A stretch of 53,065 bases of DNA from Pseudomonas sp. UBA2684 (GTDB lineage Bacteria > Pseudomonadota > Gammaproteobacteria > Pseudomonadales > Pseudomonadaceae), in the NCBI GenBank assembly GCA_002354655.1, contig DELY01000006.1, positions 75,460-128,524 of the forward strand, written 5' to 3'. Positions 44,022 through 53,065 of this stretch are shown here, piece by piece (within the stretch, counting starts at the first letter, position 1; the number at the start of each line of letters is the position of its first letter). The notes below the pieces were generated by a model. It had not been told where the DNA came from. It searched no databases and saw only the letters and a program-made list of their open reading frames with translations. Position numbers and translations under genes: made by a program.

Positions 44022-45380
44022 TCAAAGGTCGCTGGTGGCGCTGGCCAGCGGCAGTCGGCCGACGCCGTACCAGTCGAGTTTGCGGGTCAGCACCATCACT
44101 CCGGCAAGCACGCCGAACACCAGCACCGAGCCCATCAGCAGGGCATAGTCCTCGGCGCCGAGCAGGCCGAAGAGCATGCCGTAGAGCAGCGCCAACAAGC
44201 CGGCAAAAACCCCGCCACGCACGGCGCTGCGCAGCACATAACTGACGTAGAAGCCGATCAGCAGCACACAGGCCGACGCCGAAATACCGTAGGCCAGCGC
44301 GAAGCTCAGGTGCTCGGACAGCGACAACAGCAGCAGGTAAAACAGCGCCAGCGACAGACCCACCAGGGCGTATTGCACCGGGTGCACGGCCAGACGCTTG
44401 AGCACTTCGAAAAGAAAGAACACGGCGAAGGTCAGGCCGATAAACAGCAGCGCGTATTTGATCGCCCGCTCGGTCTTCAGGTACTGGTCCACCGGATCGA
44501 CAAAGTTCACCCCGAAGTTGCGCCCCGTCAGCCCCTCGCAACTGTCCTTGGCCGCACAGTCATGCAGCGCTTCTTCCAGGTTGGTGGCGAAGAAGCTGGT
44601 CTGCCACTGTGCCTTGAAACCCTTGCTCGACACCTCACGGCTGCTCGGCAGGTACTCGCCGACAAAGCTCGGATGCGGCCAATCGGAACGCAACTCGACC
44701 CGACTGTCGCGGCCCACCGGAGTGATGCTCAGCTGCTCGGTGCCTTGCAGCTTGAGATCGAAGGCGAACTCCAGCAACTGCCCGCCCTGGCTATCCAGCG
44801 GCGGCAATGGCGCATGCACCCCAGCGCCGAAACGCTCATCCGCGCTACCCGGAGCAAAACTCAAGGTCGTACCGTTAAAGCGCAATTGCAGGTCATTGCT
44901 GATGCCGCGGATATCGCTGATGCCCACCGAGAGGAACGGCCTCTCGAAGCGGTACAAGCCCAGCTCATCGCCCAGCCCCAGGCGCGCCGGCAGCTTGAAT
45001 GCACCACTGATCTGGTTATCGCTGCGGTACAGCAACGCTTTGTAGATACCCCGCGCCCGCACCTCGGTGGCGACCGAGCCATTAAGCACAAAGCGCTCCG
45101 GCAGAAAGTACAAGCGGCCACGCGCCTGCTGCTCTTGCAGGTAGCGCTCGCCGGTCTTGGCGTGGGTTTTCCACTCCTGCCAGACCTTGGTGTAAGGCAG
45201 CACCAGAATCGGCCCGATAAGCTGCTGGCGGTAGCTGGAACTGCGCGCGATGTCCTGCAACACCTCGGCGCGCTGATACTGCCGCTCGCCCACCAGACCG
45301 CCGATCATCGCCAATGGGATCAGCAATAACAAAATCAGCAAGGCGATAGCGCCCAGTTTGAAAGCCAGGGTTCGACTCAT
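44022..45380 (-). CDS. creD: Inner-membrane protein CreD
   Basis: A 452-aa member of the CreD family. In E. coli and Pseudomonas creD is the strongest target of the CreBC two-component system, tied to beta-lactam response and envelope integrity. The N-terminal helix (about 5-30: LAFKLGAIALLILLLLIPLAMIGGLVGERQ) leads into a large periplasmic domain (about 35-310). Five or six helices then occupy about 312-440. ATG 45380 was chosen for GGAG upstream. No creB or creC is adjacent, so the gene is either an orphan copy or regulated in trans. A terminator follows directly. Confidence 0.92.
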   Translation of the reverse strand: MSRTLAFKLGAIALLILLLLIPLAMIGGLVGERQYQRAEVLQDIARSSSYRQQLIGPILVLPYTKVWQEWKTHAKTGERYLQEQQARGRLYFLPERFVLNGSVATEVRARGIYKALLYRSDNQISGAFKLPARLGLGDELGLYRFERPFLSVGISDIRGISNDLQLRFNGTTLSFAPGSADERFGAGVHAPLPPLDSQGGQLLEFAFDLKLQGTEQLSITPVGRDSRVELRSDWPHPSFVGEYLPSSREVSSKGFKAQWQTSFFATNLEEALHDCAAKDSCEGLTGRNFGVNFVDPVDQYLKTERAIKYALLFIGLTFAVFFLFEVLKRLAVHPVQYALVGLSLALFYLLLLSLSEHLSFALAYGISASACVLLIGFYVSYVLRSAVRGGVFAGLLALLYGMLFGLLGAEDYALLMGSVLVFGVLAGVMVLTRKLDWYGVGRLPLASATSDL

Positions 45381-45574
45381 GGTGCAACTCTCCGACACGG
45401 TTAAGGTGCAGAGATTCTGGGCAGGCCAAGTGGAGGCTTTATGGGGGGACTATGGAGAATGCGTGGAGATATGCGGCAATCTGCCAACCGGTAAATCGAC
45501 AGCGAGAGACTGGCTGTGTAGGTTGCCGTGAGTGGGTAAGTGAATCTGCACTGCCCCCCTCACCGGAGCCTGCA

Positions 45575-46081
45575 ATGACGCTCGACATCCGTCCAGAAAC
45601 CACTGCTGACTCAGCCGTTATCAACGCCGTTACCACTGCTGCATTTCTGCATGCAGCACATAGCAGTCATACCGAACAGTACATCGTCAGTGCCCTGCGC
45701 CGCGCCGGGCAGCTGACGGTGTCGCGGGTGGCCGAACTGGACGGCGAAGTCATTGGCCATGTAGCCATCTCCCCAGTCGACCTTTCCGACGGCACGCCTG
45801 ACTGGTATGGCCTAGGGCCGATTTCGGTGCTGCCTGCCTACCAGGGCCAGGGTATCGGCACGCAGTTGATGCATGCATCGCTACACGCATTGCGCATGCA
45901 CGGCGCCGCGGGGTGCGTGGTACTGGGTGATCCCGCCTATTACAAGCGTTTCGGCTTCAAGGCCGAGCCTGCGCTGGTGCTCGCCGATGTACCGCCGGAG
46001 TACTTTATGGCGCTGGCATTCGACGCAGCACTGCCGCAGGCCGTGGTGAACTATCACCCAGCATTTGCGGCACAGAGCTAA
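45575..46081 (+). CDS. GNAT N-acetyltransferase, YhbS type
   Basis: A 168-aa GNAT acetyltransferase. The acetyl-CoA motif A is LGPISVLPAYQGQGIGTQLMHASL (about 82-105, with QGQGIG). The following VVLGDPAYYKRFGFKAEPAL is typical of the YhbS/predicted acetyltransferase group. ATG 45575 was chosen for GGAG upstream; an earlier in-frame start adds 41 residues with no family match. Substrate unknown. Confidence 0.9.
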   Translation: MTLDIRPETTADSAVINAVTTAAFLHAAHSSHTEQYIVSALRRAGQLTVSRVAELDGEVIGHVAISPVDLSDGTPDWYGLGPISVLPAYQGQGIGTQLMHASLHALRMHGAAGCVVLGDPAYYKRFGFKAEPALVLADVPPEYFMALAFDAALPQAVVNYHPAFAAQS

Positions 46082-46109
46082 TGCCGAGCGCCGATTGAGA
46101 ACACCTAAA

Positions 46110-46397
46110 GTGCTTGGAAAAACGCGCTTCAAGCCGCGGCTAACCACCATCAGCGTATCGCTGATGGTGCTCGCCATCGCCGTCGCGACCCAGCTTGGCC
46201 TTGGCCTGTACAAGCTTTATATCGGCTGCCCGCGAGCGTTTACCGACTGCTATGTACGCGATATCGATACGATCTTCTGGCCGCAGGTTCTGAGCATCCT
46301 CGCGCTCTATCTCATGCTGCCGGTTCTGCTGGTTAGCATCAGCAAGCGTGCGACATGCTGGATCCTCCAGCGGATCAGGCGCGGGTCGGCCAGCTAA
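46110..46397 (+). CDS. Small two-helix membrane protein (start uncertain)
   Basis: About 95 aa with two hydrophobic segments: TTISVSLMVLAIAVATQLGLGLYKLYIG and WPQVLSILALYLMLPVLLVSIS, joined by a loop with two Cys (GCPRAFTDCYV), which could form a disulfide. GTG 46110 is taken as the start; a TTG at 46065 inside the acetyltransferase gene is the alternative. Neither has a strong ribosome site. It is adjacent to the acetyltransferase and may be co-transcribed. Function unknown. Confidence 0.5.
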   Translation: MLGKTRFKPRLTTISVSLMVLAIAVATQLGLGLYKLYIGCPRAFTDCYVRDIDTIFWPQVLSILALYLMLPVLLVSISKRATCWILQRIRRGSAS

Positions 46398-46479
46398 ACC
46401 GCTCCCTGACCTGTTCGGCGTCTCCATCGGGTCTGTCCGTGGTTGCGCCGTGCCTCGGCGCACCCTGGCTGCGCACCGA

Positions 46480-46914
46480 CTACTCGCCGCGAATGTACTG
46501 TTCCAGCTGCTGGATCAGGCTGGCCTGCTCGGCGATGGTGTGCTTGACCAGGTCGCCAATCGACAACAGGCCAATCAGTTCGCCTTCGGCCAGCACCGGC
46601 AAGTGGCGCAGATGGCGGTCGGTCATCAGTTGCATGCAGTGTTGCGAGGTGTCGCGTGGGCCAACGGTGATGACATCGGCGGTCATGATTTCGCTGATCT
46701 TGGCGCTGAAGGCCGAGCGCTCCAGCAGCGCCACCTTGCGGGCATAGTCACGCTCACTGACGATCCCCGCCAGGCGTCCGTTGTCCAATACCACCAGCGC
46801 ACCAATGCCTTTCTCGGCCATCAGTTTGACCGCGTCGAGCACCGTGGTTGTCGGGCCGACGCTGTAGACGGCGGCATGTGGCTTGGCTCTGAGAATCTCG
46901 GCGACTGTTTTCAT
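46480..46914 (-). CDS. Two-CBS-domain protein
   Basis: A 144-aa stand-alone CBS-pair protein. CBS 1 is about 8-65 (VYSVGPTTTVLDAVKLMAEKGIGALVV...GIVSERDYAR) and CBS 2 about 76-132 (MTADVITVGPRDTSQHCMQLMTDRHLRHLPV). Such proteins bind adenine nucleotides and act as energy or redox sensors; partners are not indicated here. It is the first ordinary gene left of the restriction island, on the same strand as hsdR, 171 bp away. Confidence 0.9.
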   Translation of the reverse strand: MKTVAEILRAKPHAAVYSVGPTTTVLDAVKLMAEKGIGALVVLDNGRLAGIVSERDYARKVALLERSAFSAKISEIMTADVITVGPRDTSQHCMQLMTDRHLRHLPVLAEGELIGLLSIGDLVKHTIAEQASLIQQLEQYIRGE

Positions 46915-47085
46915 GCAGTGGCTCCCTGTCTTGGTCTTCTGGCAATGGAGGATGGCGCGAGGACAGCTGCGTTGAAGAGCGTAGCCAACCTGACGACAGA
47001 ATCAGAGCATCTGGGCGACTTCGACGCAACAACCGGCGGCACCTACTGCAATCCTAAGCCTAGCAGCAGGCGCCCAGGCCACGGC

Positions 47086-50000
47086 CTACCTAGACCAGTT
47101 CTGGCTCAACACCTCGGCTTGCTTGAGCACCAGCTCGATGGCCTCATCAGCCTTATCCGGCGGGTACTTGTAGCGGCGCAGGGTGATGCGCACCAGATTG
47201 CGCAGCTTGGCGCGCACGCTGTCGCGCACCTGCCAGTCCACAGTAGTGCTGCTGCGCAGCTTGCCAGTGAGTTCATGGGCGATCTGCTTCAGTACCTCGT
47301 CACCCAACTCCCGCACAGCGCTCTCGTTATTGGCCAGGGCATCGTAGAACGCCAACTCATCTTCATTCAGCCCAAGTTCTTCATGACGCCTGAGCGCCTC
47401 TTGGAACTCCTTAGCCATGGCGATCAGTTCTTCGATGACCTGGGCGGTTTCGATGGCGCGGTTGCGGTATTTGCGCAGGCTTTCCAGCAGCCGGTCGCTG
47501 TATTTCTTCTCCTGCACCACGTTGTTGCGGGTGTGGGAACGGATTTCATCGCGCAGCAATTTTTCCAGCAGCTCCACCGCCAGGTTCTTGCTCTTCATAT
47601 TGCGCACATCGGCCATAAAGTCATCGTCGAGCAGACCGATATTGGGTTTATCCAAGCCGGCCAGTTCGAAGATGTCCGCCACGCCCTCGGCAATTACGGC
47701 GTTATCGAGAATCTGCTTGAGTGCGGAGTTCTTTTCTTCCTCGGTGAGTTTTTTATCGACCGTGGTGTACTTGGTAATCACCGCCTTCACCGCCGCGTAA
47801 AAGGCGATTTCCTTTCGGTACTCTTCGGCTTCGTCCAGGGTGCCGCACAAGGCGAAAGCCTTGCTGATCGCCAACACCAGGTCGAGGAAGCGCTTCTTGC
47901 CGTCATTCAGCCCCAGTACATGGTTGGCCGCCGGCACCAGCAGCAAGGTGGCCTTGGTCGCGTAGGCGCCAATATCGAGCTTCTCGCCGTCCACCTCGGT
48001 GGCGAACATGCCGCGCAGCACATCGACTTTCTCCACCAGCAGGGCGAAGGCTTCCTGCGCCAGGTTGGCCGGCTGGCCCTTGCCGTTGGCGTCGGTGTAG
48101 GTCTTCAGCGCGCTTTTCAGCTCGTTGGCGATGCCGATGTAATCCACCACCAGCCCGCCTGGCTTGTTCTTGAACACTCGATTGACCCGGGCGATGGCCT
48201 GCATCAGGTTGTGGCCCTTCATCGGCTTGTCCACATACATGGTATGCACGCAGGGCGCATCGAAGCCGGTCAGCCACATGTCGCGCACTATCACCAGGCG
48301 CAGCGGGTCGTTGGCGTCCTTGAAGCGTTTCTCCAGGGTCTTTTTCTGCTGCTTGTTGTAGATGTGCGGCTGCAGCAGCTCGCGGTCGGAGGCCGAGCCG
48401 GTCATCACCACCTTGATCGCACCGCGGTCGAGGTCCGCGCTATGCCATTCGGGCCGTAAGGCGATTATGGCGTTGTACAGGTGCACGCAGATTTCCCGGC
48501 TCATGCCGACGATCATGCCCTTGCCATCCAGGGCCGCGCTGCGCGCCTCGAAATGCTGCACCAGGTCGGCAGCCACCTGCTGAATGCGTGGCTCGGCACC
48601 CACCAGTTTTTCCAGGGCCGCCCATTGGCTCTTGGTTTTCTCGCGGTAGGAGATGTCTTCCTCGTCCTCGATGATCTCCTCGACATCCTCGTTGAGCCGC
48701 TCGATCTCGGCCTGGTTGATGTCCAGCTTGGCCAACCGGCTTTCGTAGTAGATCGGCACGGTGGCACCGTCGTCCACGGCGTCCTGAATGTCGTAGATGC
48801 TGATGTAACCGCCGAACACCGCTTGGGTGTCTCTGTCTTCGTTGGCAATCGGCGTGCCGGTGAAGCCGATAAAGGTGGCATTGGGGATGGCATCGTGCAG
48901 GTGCTTGGCGTAGCCACTCACATATTTGTGGCCGGTTACTTCGCCACTGGCCTTGTCCTTTACTTCCACCAAACGGGTTTTCAGGCCGTACTGACTGCGG
49001 TGCGCCTCGTCGGAAATCACCACCACATTGCTGCGCGAGGTCAGCGGCGGATGCTGCTCTTCATCTTCCAGCAGCGAGAACTTCTGCACTGTGGTGAAGA
49101 TGATGCCGCCGGACTGCCGCGACGCCAGCATCTCGCGCAGCTCCTCACGGCTGTTGGCCTGCTCCGGCTCCTGCTTGAGCAACATCTTGGCGCTCTTGAA
49201 GTTGTCGAACAGCTGGCCGTCGAGGTCGTTGCGGTCGGTCACCACCACCAGCGTCGGGTTCTGCATCTGCGGTTGCTGCAACAGCTTGCCGGCATAGCAG
49301 ACCATGGAGATGCTCTTGCCCGAGCCCTGGGTATGCCACACCACTCCAGCCTTGCGGCAACCGGGCTGTACGCCCTTACCGTAGCTGGCGCGCTCCTGCT
49401 GCGTCTGGCCCTCGGGCACCGAGGCAATAAGGGTGACACGCACCGCCTCGCGCACGGCATGGAACTGGTGGTAACCGGCGATCTTCTTGATCAAGCGGTC
49501 GCCGTCCTGTTCGAACAGCACGAAGTGGCGGATATAGTCGAGAAACAACTCGCGCTGGAAAAAGCCGCGCACCACCGCTTCCAGCTCGTAAGACAGCAGC
49601 GGCTTGTCGTGCTCATCGTGAATGGTGCGCCAGGGCAGGAAGCGCTCCTTGTTGGCGGTCAGCGAACCGACCCGTGCGGTGATGCCATCGGAAATCACCA
49701 GCGCCTGGTTAAACAGGAACAGCTCGGGGATTTCCTCTTTGTAGGTCTGCAACTGATTGCAGGCATCCCAGATATCGGCGTTCTCATCGCCGGGGTTTTT
49801 CAGCTCGATCACCGCCATCGGCAGGCCGTTGATAAACACCAGCAAATCCGGGCGACGGTTGCCCTTGCTGCCCAACAGGGTGAACTGGTTGACCAGCAAA
49901 AACTGGTTGTTGTGCGGCAGCTGGAAGTCCACCAACTGCGCGTGGTCATGCTGCATCTCGTCAGCATCGCGGTACTGCACCGGCACACCCTCCAGCAGCC

Positions 50001-50277
50001 AGCGCTGGAACTGCCGGTTGTTGTGAATCAGCACCGGGCTTTGCGCCTTGCCAAGCAGTTCCACCACCTGCTCCTGCAGCACGGCAGGCGGGATATGCGG
50101 GTTGATACGCACCAGCGCGGCCAACAGGCGACCACTAAGAATCACCTGGCGATAATCCAGACGCTCGGCCGCCTCGCCGTCCGGGGATAGATCCGGCCCA
50201 TAGGCGATCTCATAACCGCCCTCGCGGAACCACTCCAGGCACAGCTGCTCCAGCAGGTCTTCCGTAATAACCTTCAC
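47086..50277 (-). CDS. hsdR: Type I restriction enzyme R subunit
   Basis: A 1063-aa HsdR, the translocase and nuclease of a type I restriction system. The PD-ExK nuclease has Asp144 ([13 protein letters not shown]), Glu158 and Lys160 (VIELK). The SF2 helicase has the Walker A lysine Lys321 in TQGSGKS, motif II DEAH in [13 protein letters not shown] (about 418), motif [11 protein letters not shown], and later [13 protein letters not shown] and [10 protein letters not shown]. The start is GTG 50277: GGAGGT lies six bases upstream, and GTGA overlaps the Fic gene's stop, so the two are translationally coupled. The frame is open far upstream inside Fic but that part is out of family. The C-terminus (about 850-1063) is the HsdM-contact domain. 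All motifs appear intact. Confidence 0.95.
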   Translation of the reverse strand: MKVITEDLLEQLCLEWFREGGYEIAYGPDLSPDGEAAERLDYRQVILSGRLLAALVRINPHIPPAVLQEQVVELLGKAQSPVLIHNNRQFQRWLLEGVPVQYRDADEMQHDHAQLVDFQLPHNNQFLLVNQFTLLGSKGNRRPDLLVFINGLPMAVIELKNPGDENADIWDACNQLQTYKEEIPELFLFNQALVISDGITARVGSLTANKERFLPWRTIHDEHDKPLLSYELEAVVRGFFQRELFLDYIRHFVLFEQDGDRLIKKIAGYHQFHAVREAVRVTLIASVPEGQTQQERASYGKGVQPGCRKAGVVWHTQGSGKSISMVCYAGKLLQQPQMQNPTLVVVTDRNDLDGQLFDNFKSAKMLLKQEPEQANSREELREMLASRQSGGIIFTTVQKFSLLEDEEQHPPLTSRSNVVVISDEAHRSQYGLKTRLVEVKDKASGEVTGHKYVSGYAKHLHDAIPNATFIGFTGTPIANEDRDTQAVFGGYISIYDIQDAVDDGATVPIYYESRLAKLDINQAEIERLNEDVEEIIEDEEDISYREKTKSQWAALEKLVGAEPRIQQVAADLVQHFEARSAALDGKGMIVGMSREICVHLYNAIIALRPEWHSADLDRGAIKVVMTGSASDRELLQPHIYNKQQKKTLEKRFKDANDPLRLVIVRDMWLTGFDAPCVHTMYVDKPMKGHNLMQAIARVNRVFKNKPGGLVVDYIGIANELKSALKTYTDANGKGQPANLAQEAFALLVEKVDVLRGMFATEVDGEKLDIGAYATKATLLLVPAANHVLGLNDGKKRFLDLVLAISKAFALCGTLDEAEEYRKEIAFYAAVKAVITKYTTVDKKLTEEEKNSALKQILDNAVIAEGVADIFELAGLDKPNIGLLDDDFMADVRNMKSKNLAVELLEKLLRDEIRSHTRNNVVQEKKYSDRLLESLRKYRNRAIETAQVIEELIAMAKEFQEALRRHEELGLNEDELAFYDALANNESAVRELGDEVLKQIAHELTGKLRSSTTVDWQVRDSVRAKLRNLVRITLRRYKYPPDKADEAIELVLKQAEVLSQNWSR

Positions 50278-51239
50278 TGCATAACCTCCCAATGGCCACC
50301 CTTGGCCGGGCCAATACGCCGCAAGCGCCCTTGCTCGCGCAGCTTGGCAATCTGTTTTTCCACCGCCCGTGGGCTGATGCCCAGGCGCTCGGCCAGCACA
50401 CGGGCCGGTAGACGCGGTTCGCTGCGCAGCAGCGCAAGAATCTTCTCCGAACTTTCTTCCGAACCTTTCTCCGAACCTGTCGCCAGGGTTTCGCCCAGGG
50501 CATCGAGCAAGGCTTGCAGCATAAATTCGATAAAGGGCGTGGCCTCGGCGCGCTGGTCCGCCTCGCTCAAGGCCTGGTAATACGTCGCCTGGCGCGCATG
50601 CACCAGGGTTTCCACCGGCAGGTAAGCCAATAGCGGCTGCCACTGACTCAAAATCAACGTCTGCCACAAGCGCCCCATACGGCCATTGCCGTCGTCGAAG
50701 GGGTGGATAAATTCAAACTCGTAATGGAACACGCAACTGGCAATCAGCGGGTGGGCGTCGCTGGAGCCCAGCCAGTGCAACAGGCCGCCCATCAACTCAG
50801 GCACCCGGTTGGCCGGCGGCGCCATATGCACCAGCGCCTCACCGCGATAAATGCCCACCCCGCCCTGGCGATACTGGCCTGGCCCATCCACCAAGCCCAG
50901 CATCAGGGTTTTATGCGCCGCCAGCAGGTCAGCGGCACGCTCGGGCTGCCACTGGGGCAGTTGCTCATAGGCGACAAAGGCATTGCGCACCTCCTGAATC
51001 TCCCGTGGTTGGCCGAGCACGCGCTTGCCATCCAGTACGGCAGTCATCTGCTGCAGCGACAGGGTGTTGTGCTCAATGGCCAGGGAAGCATGGATGGTGC
51101 GGATACGGTTATCGCGGCGCAGATGGGGCGACAGCGAGGCAACGCCCGTGACCGACCAACGCCCGAGCAGCTCGCAGATGCTGGCGACCTGCTGGAGGAT
51201 GCGGGCGGTGAGTTGGTAGGGCGGCTGATAATCAGGCAT
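50274..51239 (-). CDS. Fic-family protein with C-terminal winged helix
   Basis: A 321-aa Fic protein, predicted to transfer AMP or another phosphate-linked group to a target. The catalytic motif [12 protein letters not shown] begins at His179 and matches HxFx(D/E)GNGRxxR. An N-terminal inhibitory-helix-like motif is seen as SLAIEHN (S-x-x-x-E). The C-terminus (about 255-321) is a winged helix: [34 protein letters not shown]. Fic proteins of this build recur between hsdS and hsdR genes; their role in restriction is not settled. It is coupled to hsdR by a 4-base overlap and lies 11 bp after the 310-aa gene. Confidence 0.9.
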   Translation of the reverse strand: MPDYQPPYQLTARILQQVASICELLGRWSVTGVASLSPHLRRDNRIRTIHASLAIEHNTLSLQQMTAVLDGKRVLGQPREIQEVRNAFVAYEQLPQWQPERAADLLAAHKTLMLGLVDGPGQYRQGGVGIYRGEALVHMAPPANRVPELMGGLLHWLGSSDAHPLIASCVFHYEFEFIHPFDDGNGRMGRLWQTLILSQWQPLLAYLPVETLVHARQATYYQALSEADQRAEATPFIEFMLQALLDALGETLATGSEKGSEESSEKILALLRSEPRLPARVLAERLGISPRAVEKQIAKLREQGRLRRIGPAKGGHWEVMQ

Positions 51240-51250
51240 AGGGCAGAAGG

Positions 51251-52183
51251 CTAGCCCCCTGAAGCCAATGGCTGTAGTGCATCCAATGACAGCAACGTGT
51301 AGCGCGGCCGCCCTTGCCCGACCTGGATGACGTTCAGTTTGATCCGCGCGGGCTTGTGTAACCAGTCGCGGTTGAGCACATCAGGATCCTCGATGGCGGT
51401 ATCGACCTTACCCTTGAGAATCACCGCCTGATCGCCCAGCTTGAACTCGAAGGTGCGGCTGGCAGGCAATACGCCCTGGAACTCGCCCCGGTACTCCTCT
51501 TCGGTTTCGTGGATATTGTCCTCCTGCAAGCGCGCGGCAGACCGCTTGAGCTGGGCCATATCCTGAAAGCGAAAATACTGGTTCTTGAACTCAAGCCCGC
51601 ACCAAGCATCCTGCTGCTGCAGGTAACCGAGAAATTCGGCGACCTTGCGCACCGCACGCGGGTGAATGTCCTCGACCAGTTCGGCCACTTCATCATCGCT
51701 GCCCTGCGCGGCTTGGCGCATAAGCGCCTGAATTTTCGCCAGCGCATCCTCCGCCTTGCTCGGTTCGGGAAACAGGTCGTGGTCTTGTGGTTTGGGCAGC
51801 TCGAACTCGAAACCGAACGAGCCGATAGCCGTGCCGGTAATCAACAACTGATTTTTGCTTTTATCCGGGATAGGCCCCATATAGCGCAGGCTCTCGCCAA
51901 TGCCAGCCGCCACCGCCGCCACCGCATCGGAAAAGACGCCCGCCGCCTTACCGGCAAAATCTGCGGCGATACCATGGCTACCCAGCACGGGTCGCCCACG
52001 GAAGGTGAGTTTGGCCTTGTGGCTCAATTGCTCGGGTGCGCGCCCTGCGATCAGTTGCTGTGCCGACGCCAAGCGTGCTTCCAGCCCCATGCGTTCAAGC
52101 ACACTGTCCTGCGGAATCTGCGCCAACAGGGCTTGTAGCTGATCGATCTCGCCCGCGATGGCCAAGTATTCGTCGTAACTCAT
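51251..52183 (-). CDS. Uncharacterised 310-aa protein in the restriction island
   Basis: A 310-aa soluble protein of no recognised family. The N-terminal 50 residues are a helical pair (SYDEYLAIAGEIDQLQALLAQ, LEARLASAQQL). The middle has SHKAKLTFRGRPVLGSHGIAADFAGKA and a hydrophobic Ala-rich helix, then LITGTAIGSFGFEFELP. An acidic helical segment follows (about 140-180). The C-terminal third is beta-rich (EFQGVLPASRTFEFKLGDQAVILKGKV). Its ATG overlaps the stop of the DUF6932 gene (ATGA), so the two are made together. No catalytic motif is evident. Confidence 0.8.
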   Translation of the reverse strand: MSYDEYLAIAGEIDQLQALLAQIPQDSVLERMGLEARLASAQQLIAGRAPEQLSHKAKLTFRGRPVLGSHGIAADFAGKAAGVFSDAVAAVAAGIGESLRYMGPIPDKSKNQLLITGTAIGSFGFEFELPKPQDHDLFPEPSKAEDALAKIQALMRQAAQGSDDEVAELVEDIHPRAVRKVAEFLGYLQQQDAWCGLEFKNQYFRFQDMAQLKRSAARLQEDNIHETEEEYRGEFQGVLPASRTFEFKLGDQAVILKGKVDTAIEDPDVLNRDWLHKPARIKLNVIQVGQGRPRYTLLSLDALQPLASGG

Positions 52184-52752
52184 GGCGTCACCCCTCCACC
52201 CTGTACCAACTCAAGCATACGCCTTGCCACCTGATCATCCTCTGGTGCCAGGTCTACCTGCACAAAACCCTTCCATACGCCGTTACGCCGGTGCGACCAC
52301 ATGCTGTACCAATAGGCAATCTGCTGCACATGGCGCGGCTCGGTGGGCTGGCCAAGGATGCACGGGTAGGCATCCAGTAAATAATTGGCTTTGGTCTGTG
52401 CGGGGATAAATAGATGCGCGGCCTTGGCTGCCAGGCTGGCCTGGGTTTCATTGGCCGGCAGATGGAAGAAGGTCACCACATCCATATCCTGCGGCGGGCG
52501 GGACTCCAGCACTTCCACGTGCTCCATAAAGCTGCCATCCAACCATTGAAACCCACGAACAATGCCCAAGGCATGCAAGGCGGCCCGATAGTCCAGCAGG
52601 CCCTGGAGAATGCCCACGCGCTGCGCGGAACCGGAAAAGCCCTCGACCACCTCGGCCAACGCCACCCGATAGGGTGAGCGGCTCACGCTATGTCCGGCCT
52701 CGCCGGGATGGATCGGCGGCAATACACCGGCCAGGTTCCATGCAGGGATCAT
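52180..52752 (-). CDS. DUF6932-type protein, possible nucleotidyltransferase fold
   Basis: A 190-aa protein that fits DUF6932: MIPAWNLAGVLPPIHPG at the start, RVGILQGLLDYRAALHALGI (about 45-64), then WLDGSFMEHVEVLE and PPQDMDVVTFF (about 70-100). The GS(F)...DxDVV spacing recalls minimal nucleotidyltransferases (GSxx...DxD), but the first motif lacks the usual second Gly, so activity is unsure. AAGGA precedes the ATG, 43 bp after hsdS. It overlaps the 310-aa gene by four bases. Confidence 0.72.
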   Translation of the reverse strand: MIPAWNLAGVLPPIHPGEAGHSVSRSPYRVALAEVVEGFSGSAQRVGILQGLLDYRAALHALGIVRGFQWLDGSFMEHVEVLESRPPQDMDVVTFFHLPANETQASLAAKAAHLFIPAQTKANYLLDAYPCILGQPTEPRHVQQIAYWYSMWSHRRNGVWKGFVQVDLAPEDDQVARRMLELVQGGGVTP

Positions 52753-52795
52753 GTATTCATCCTTGAGTGCTCGGGGTTCAGACGGGCAAGCATAG

Positions 52796-53065
52796 TTAGG
52801 CCACGGCCTGCTCGGCCAGCTTTTCGGCGGGAAGGCGCAGTTGCCCGGAGATTAGGCGGGGTAAGAGGGTGTCGCGTAGCTGGGTGAGGGTTTGAGCTTG
52901 CGCTTGGTTCTCGTGAATAGCAGCCCAAAGCGGTGCCGCAACATCAACGAATGCCGACTTTAAAGGCTCGGGCGGATTGAGCACCGGGTAGCCTGGAAAA
53001 GCCTTGAGAGCAATACGATTGACCGTTGCACCGTGGATCGTATGTGCGGATTCCACGCTGACTCG
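52796..53065 (-). CDS. hsdS: Type I restriction specificity subunit, C-terminal part (cut by window edge)
   Basis: About 90 codons of HsdS remain; the frame is open to the right edge of the window, so this is a truncation by the window, not necessarily in the genome. The terminal helix IHENQAQAQTLTQLRDTLLPRLISGQLRLP is the diagnostic conserved region of HsdS (the motif TL..LRD.LLP.LISG.). Upstream residues ALKAFPGYPVLNPPEPLKSAF are the start of the proximal conserved region. HsdS chooses the DNA recognition sequence through two target domains that lie outside this window; hsdM is expected further right. Confidence 0.92.
   Translation of the reverse strand, partial: RVSVESAHTIHGATVNRIALKAFPGYPVLNPPEPLKSAFVDVAAPLWAAIHENQAQAQTLTQLRDTLLPRLISGQLRLPAEKLAEQAVA

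Noticed and set aside
50278-50667. N-terminal extension of the hsdR frame
   Set aside because: It lies within the Fic gene and is unlike HsdR; the GTG at 50277 has GGAGGT upstream.

Overview
The window looks like chromosome of a Pseudomonas (sensu lato, Gammaproteobacteria). It has high GC with strongly biased third codon positions and typical pseudomonad REP palindromes. It carries an OprD-family porin, a GacA-controlled Rsm sRNA, the bioB-F-H-C-D gene order and long FadE-type acyl-CoA dehydrogenases. From memory of PAO1, the block from about 10.4 to 31.7 kb (three acyl-CoA dehydrogenases, bio genes, comF, modE, srkA, rarD, gcvR-like, GNAT, glcB) follows the PA0508-PA0482 neighbourhood. The species cannot be told from the sequence.

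Layout. 1-610: REP/direct-repeat cluster, then a putative sigma-54 promoter with two upstream dyads. 611-5307 (+): GntP-type permease, fused CoA-transferase and OprD-type porin, a likely short-chain organic acid (ketone-body type) uptake and activation set. 5398-8654: ureohydrolase (agmatinase-like) and PotF-type polyamine-binding protein on minus, divergent from a LysR regulator. 8745-10419: FMN-dependent quinone/chromate reductase, an Rsm-family sRNA with a perfect GacA box on minus, and an endonuclease-I-like secreted protein lacking the usual catalytic His. 10478-17852 (-): three ~600-residue acyl-CoA dehydrogenases interrupted by a membrane GGDEF cyclase, with a PsrA-type operator upstream of the last. 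18020-23892 (-): two uncharacterised genes (one HExxH protein), then bioD, bioC, bioH, bioF, bioB. A BirA-type operator overlies the bioB promoter and lies inside the 5' end of divergent comF. A truncated duplicate of the bioD start sits between bioC and bioD.

23973-31652: comF, modE, srkA, rarD, gcvR-like, GNAT and glcB. The rarD/gcvR gap holds two perfect DnaA boxes and a 146-bp MITE-like element with perfect 17-bp inverted ends. 32035-34667 (+): cNMP/CBS/DUF294 signalling protein coupled to a DEDDh exonuclease. 34930-40398 (+): an iron cell-surface-signalling module (FecI-type sigma, FecR-type regulator, STN-containing TonB receptor, PepSY protein, 60-aa membrane protein). 40475-43098 (-): unknown membrane protein, VC_2705-type sodium/acetate-like symporter and DUF4212 subunit. 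43503-46914: small membrane proteins, CreD, GNAT and a CBS protein.

46915-53065 (-): a type I restriction-modification island read right to left: hsdS (cut by the window edge), a DUF6932 protein, an uncharacterised 310-aa protein, a Fic protein with a C-terminal winged helix, and hsdR. The middle genes are translationally coupled in two overlapping pairs. hsdM is presumably beyond the right edge.

The strongest observations beyond ordinary annotation are the Rsm sRNA, the BirA operator inside comF, the tandem dyads plus sigma-54 promoter, the PsrA operator, the bioD remnant, the two related MITE-like elements, a family of GTAGGGTGGGTTA-ended palindromes, and the two unknown genes lodged in the restriction island.
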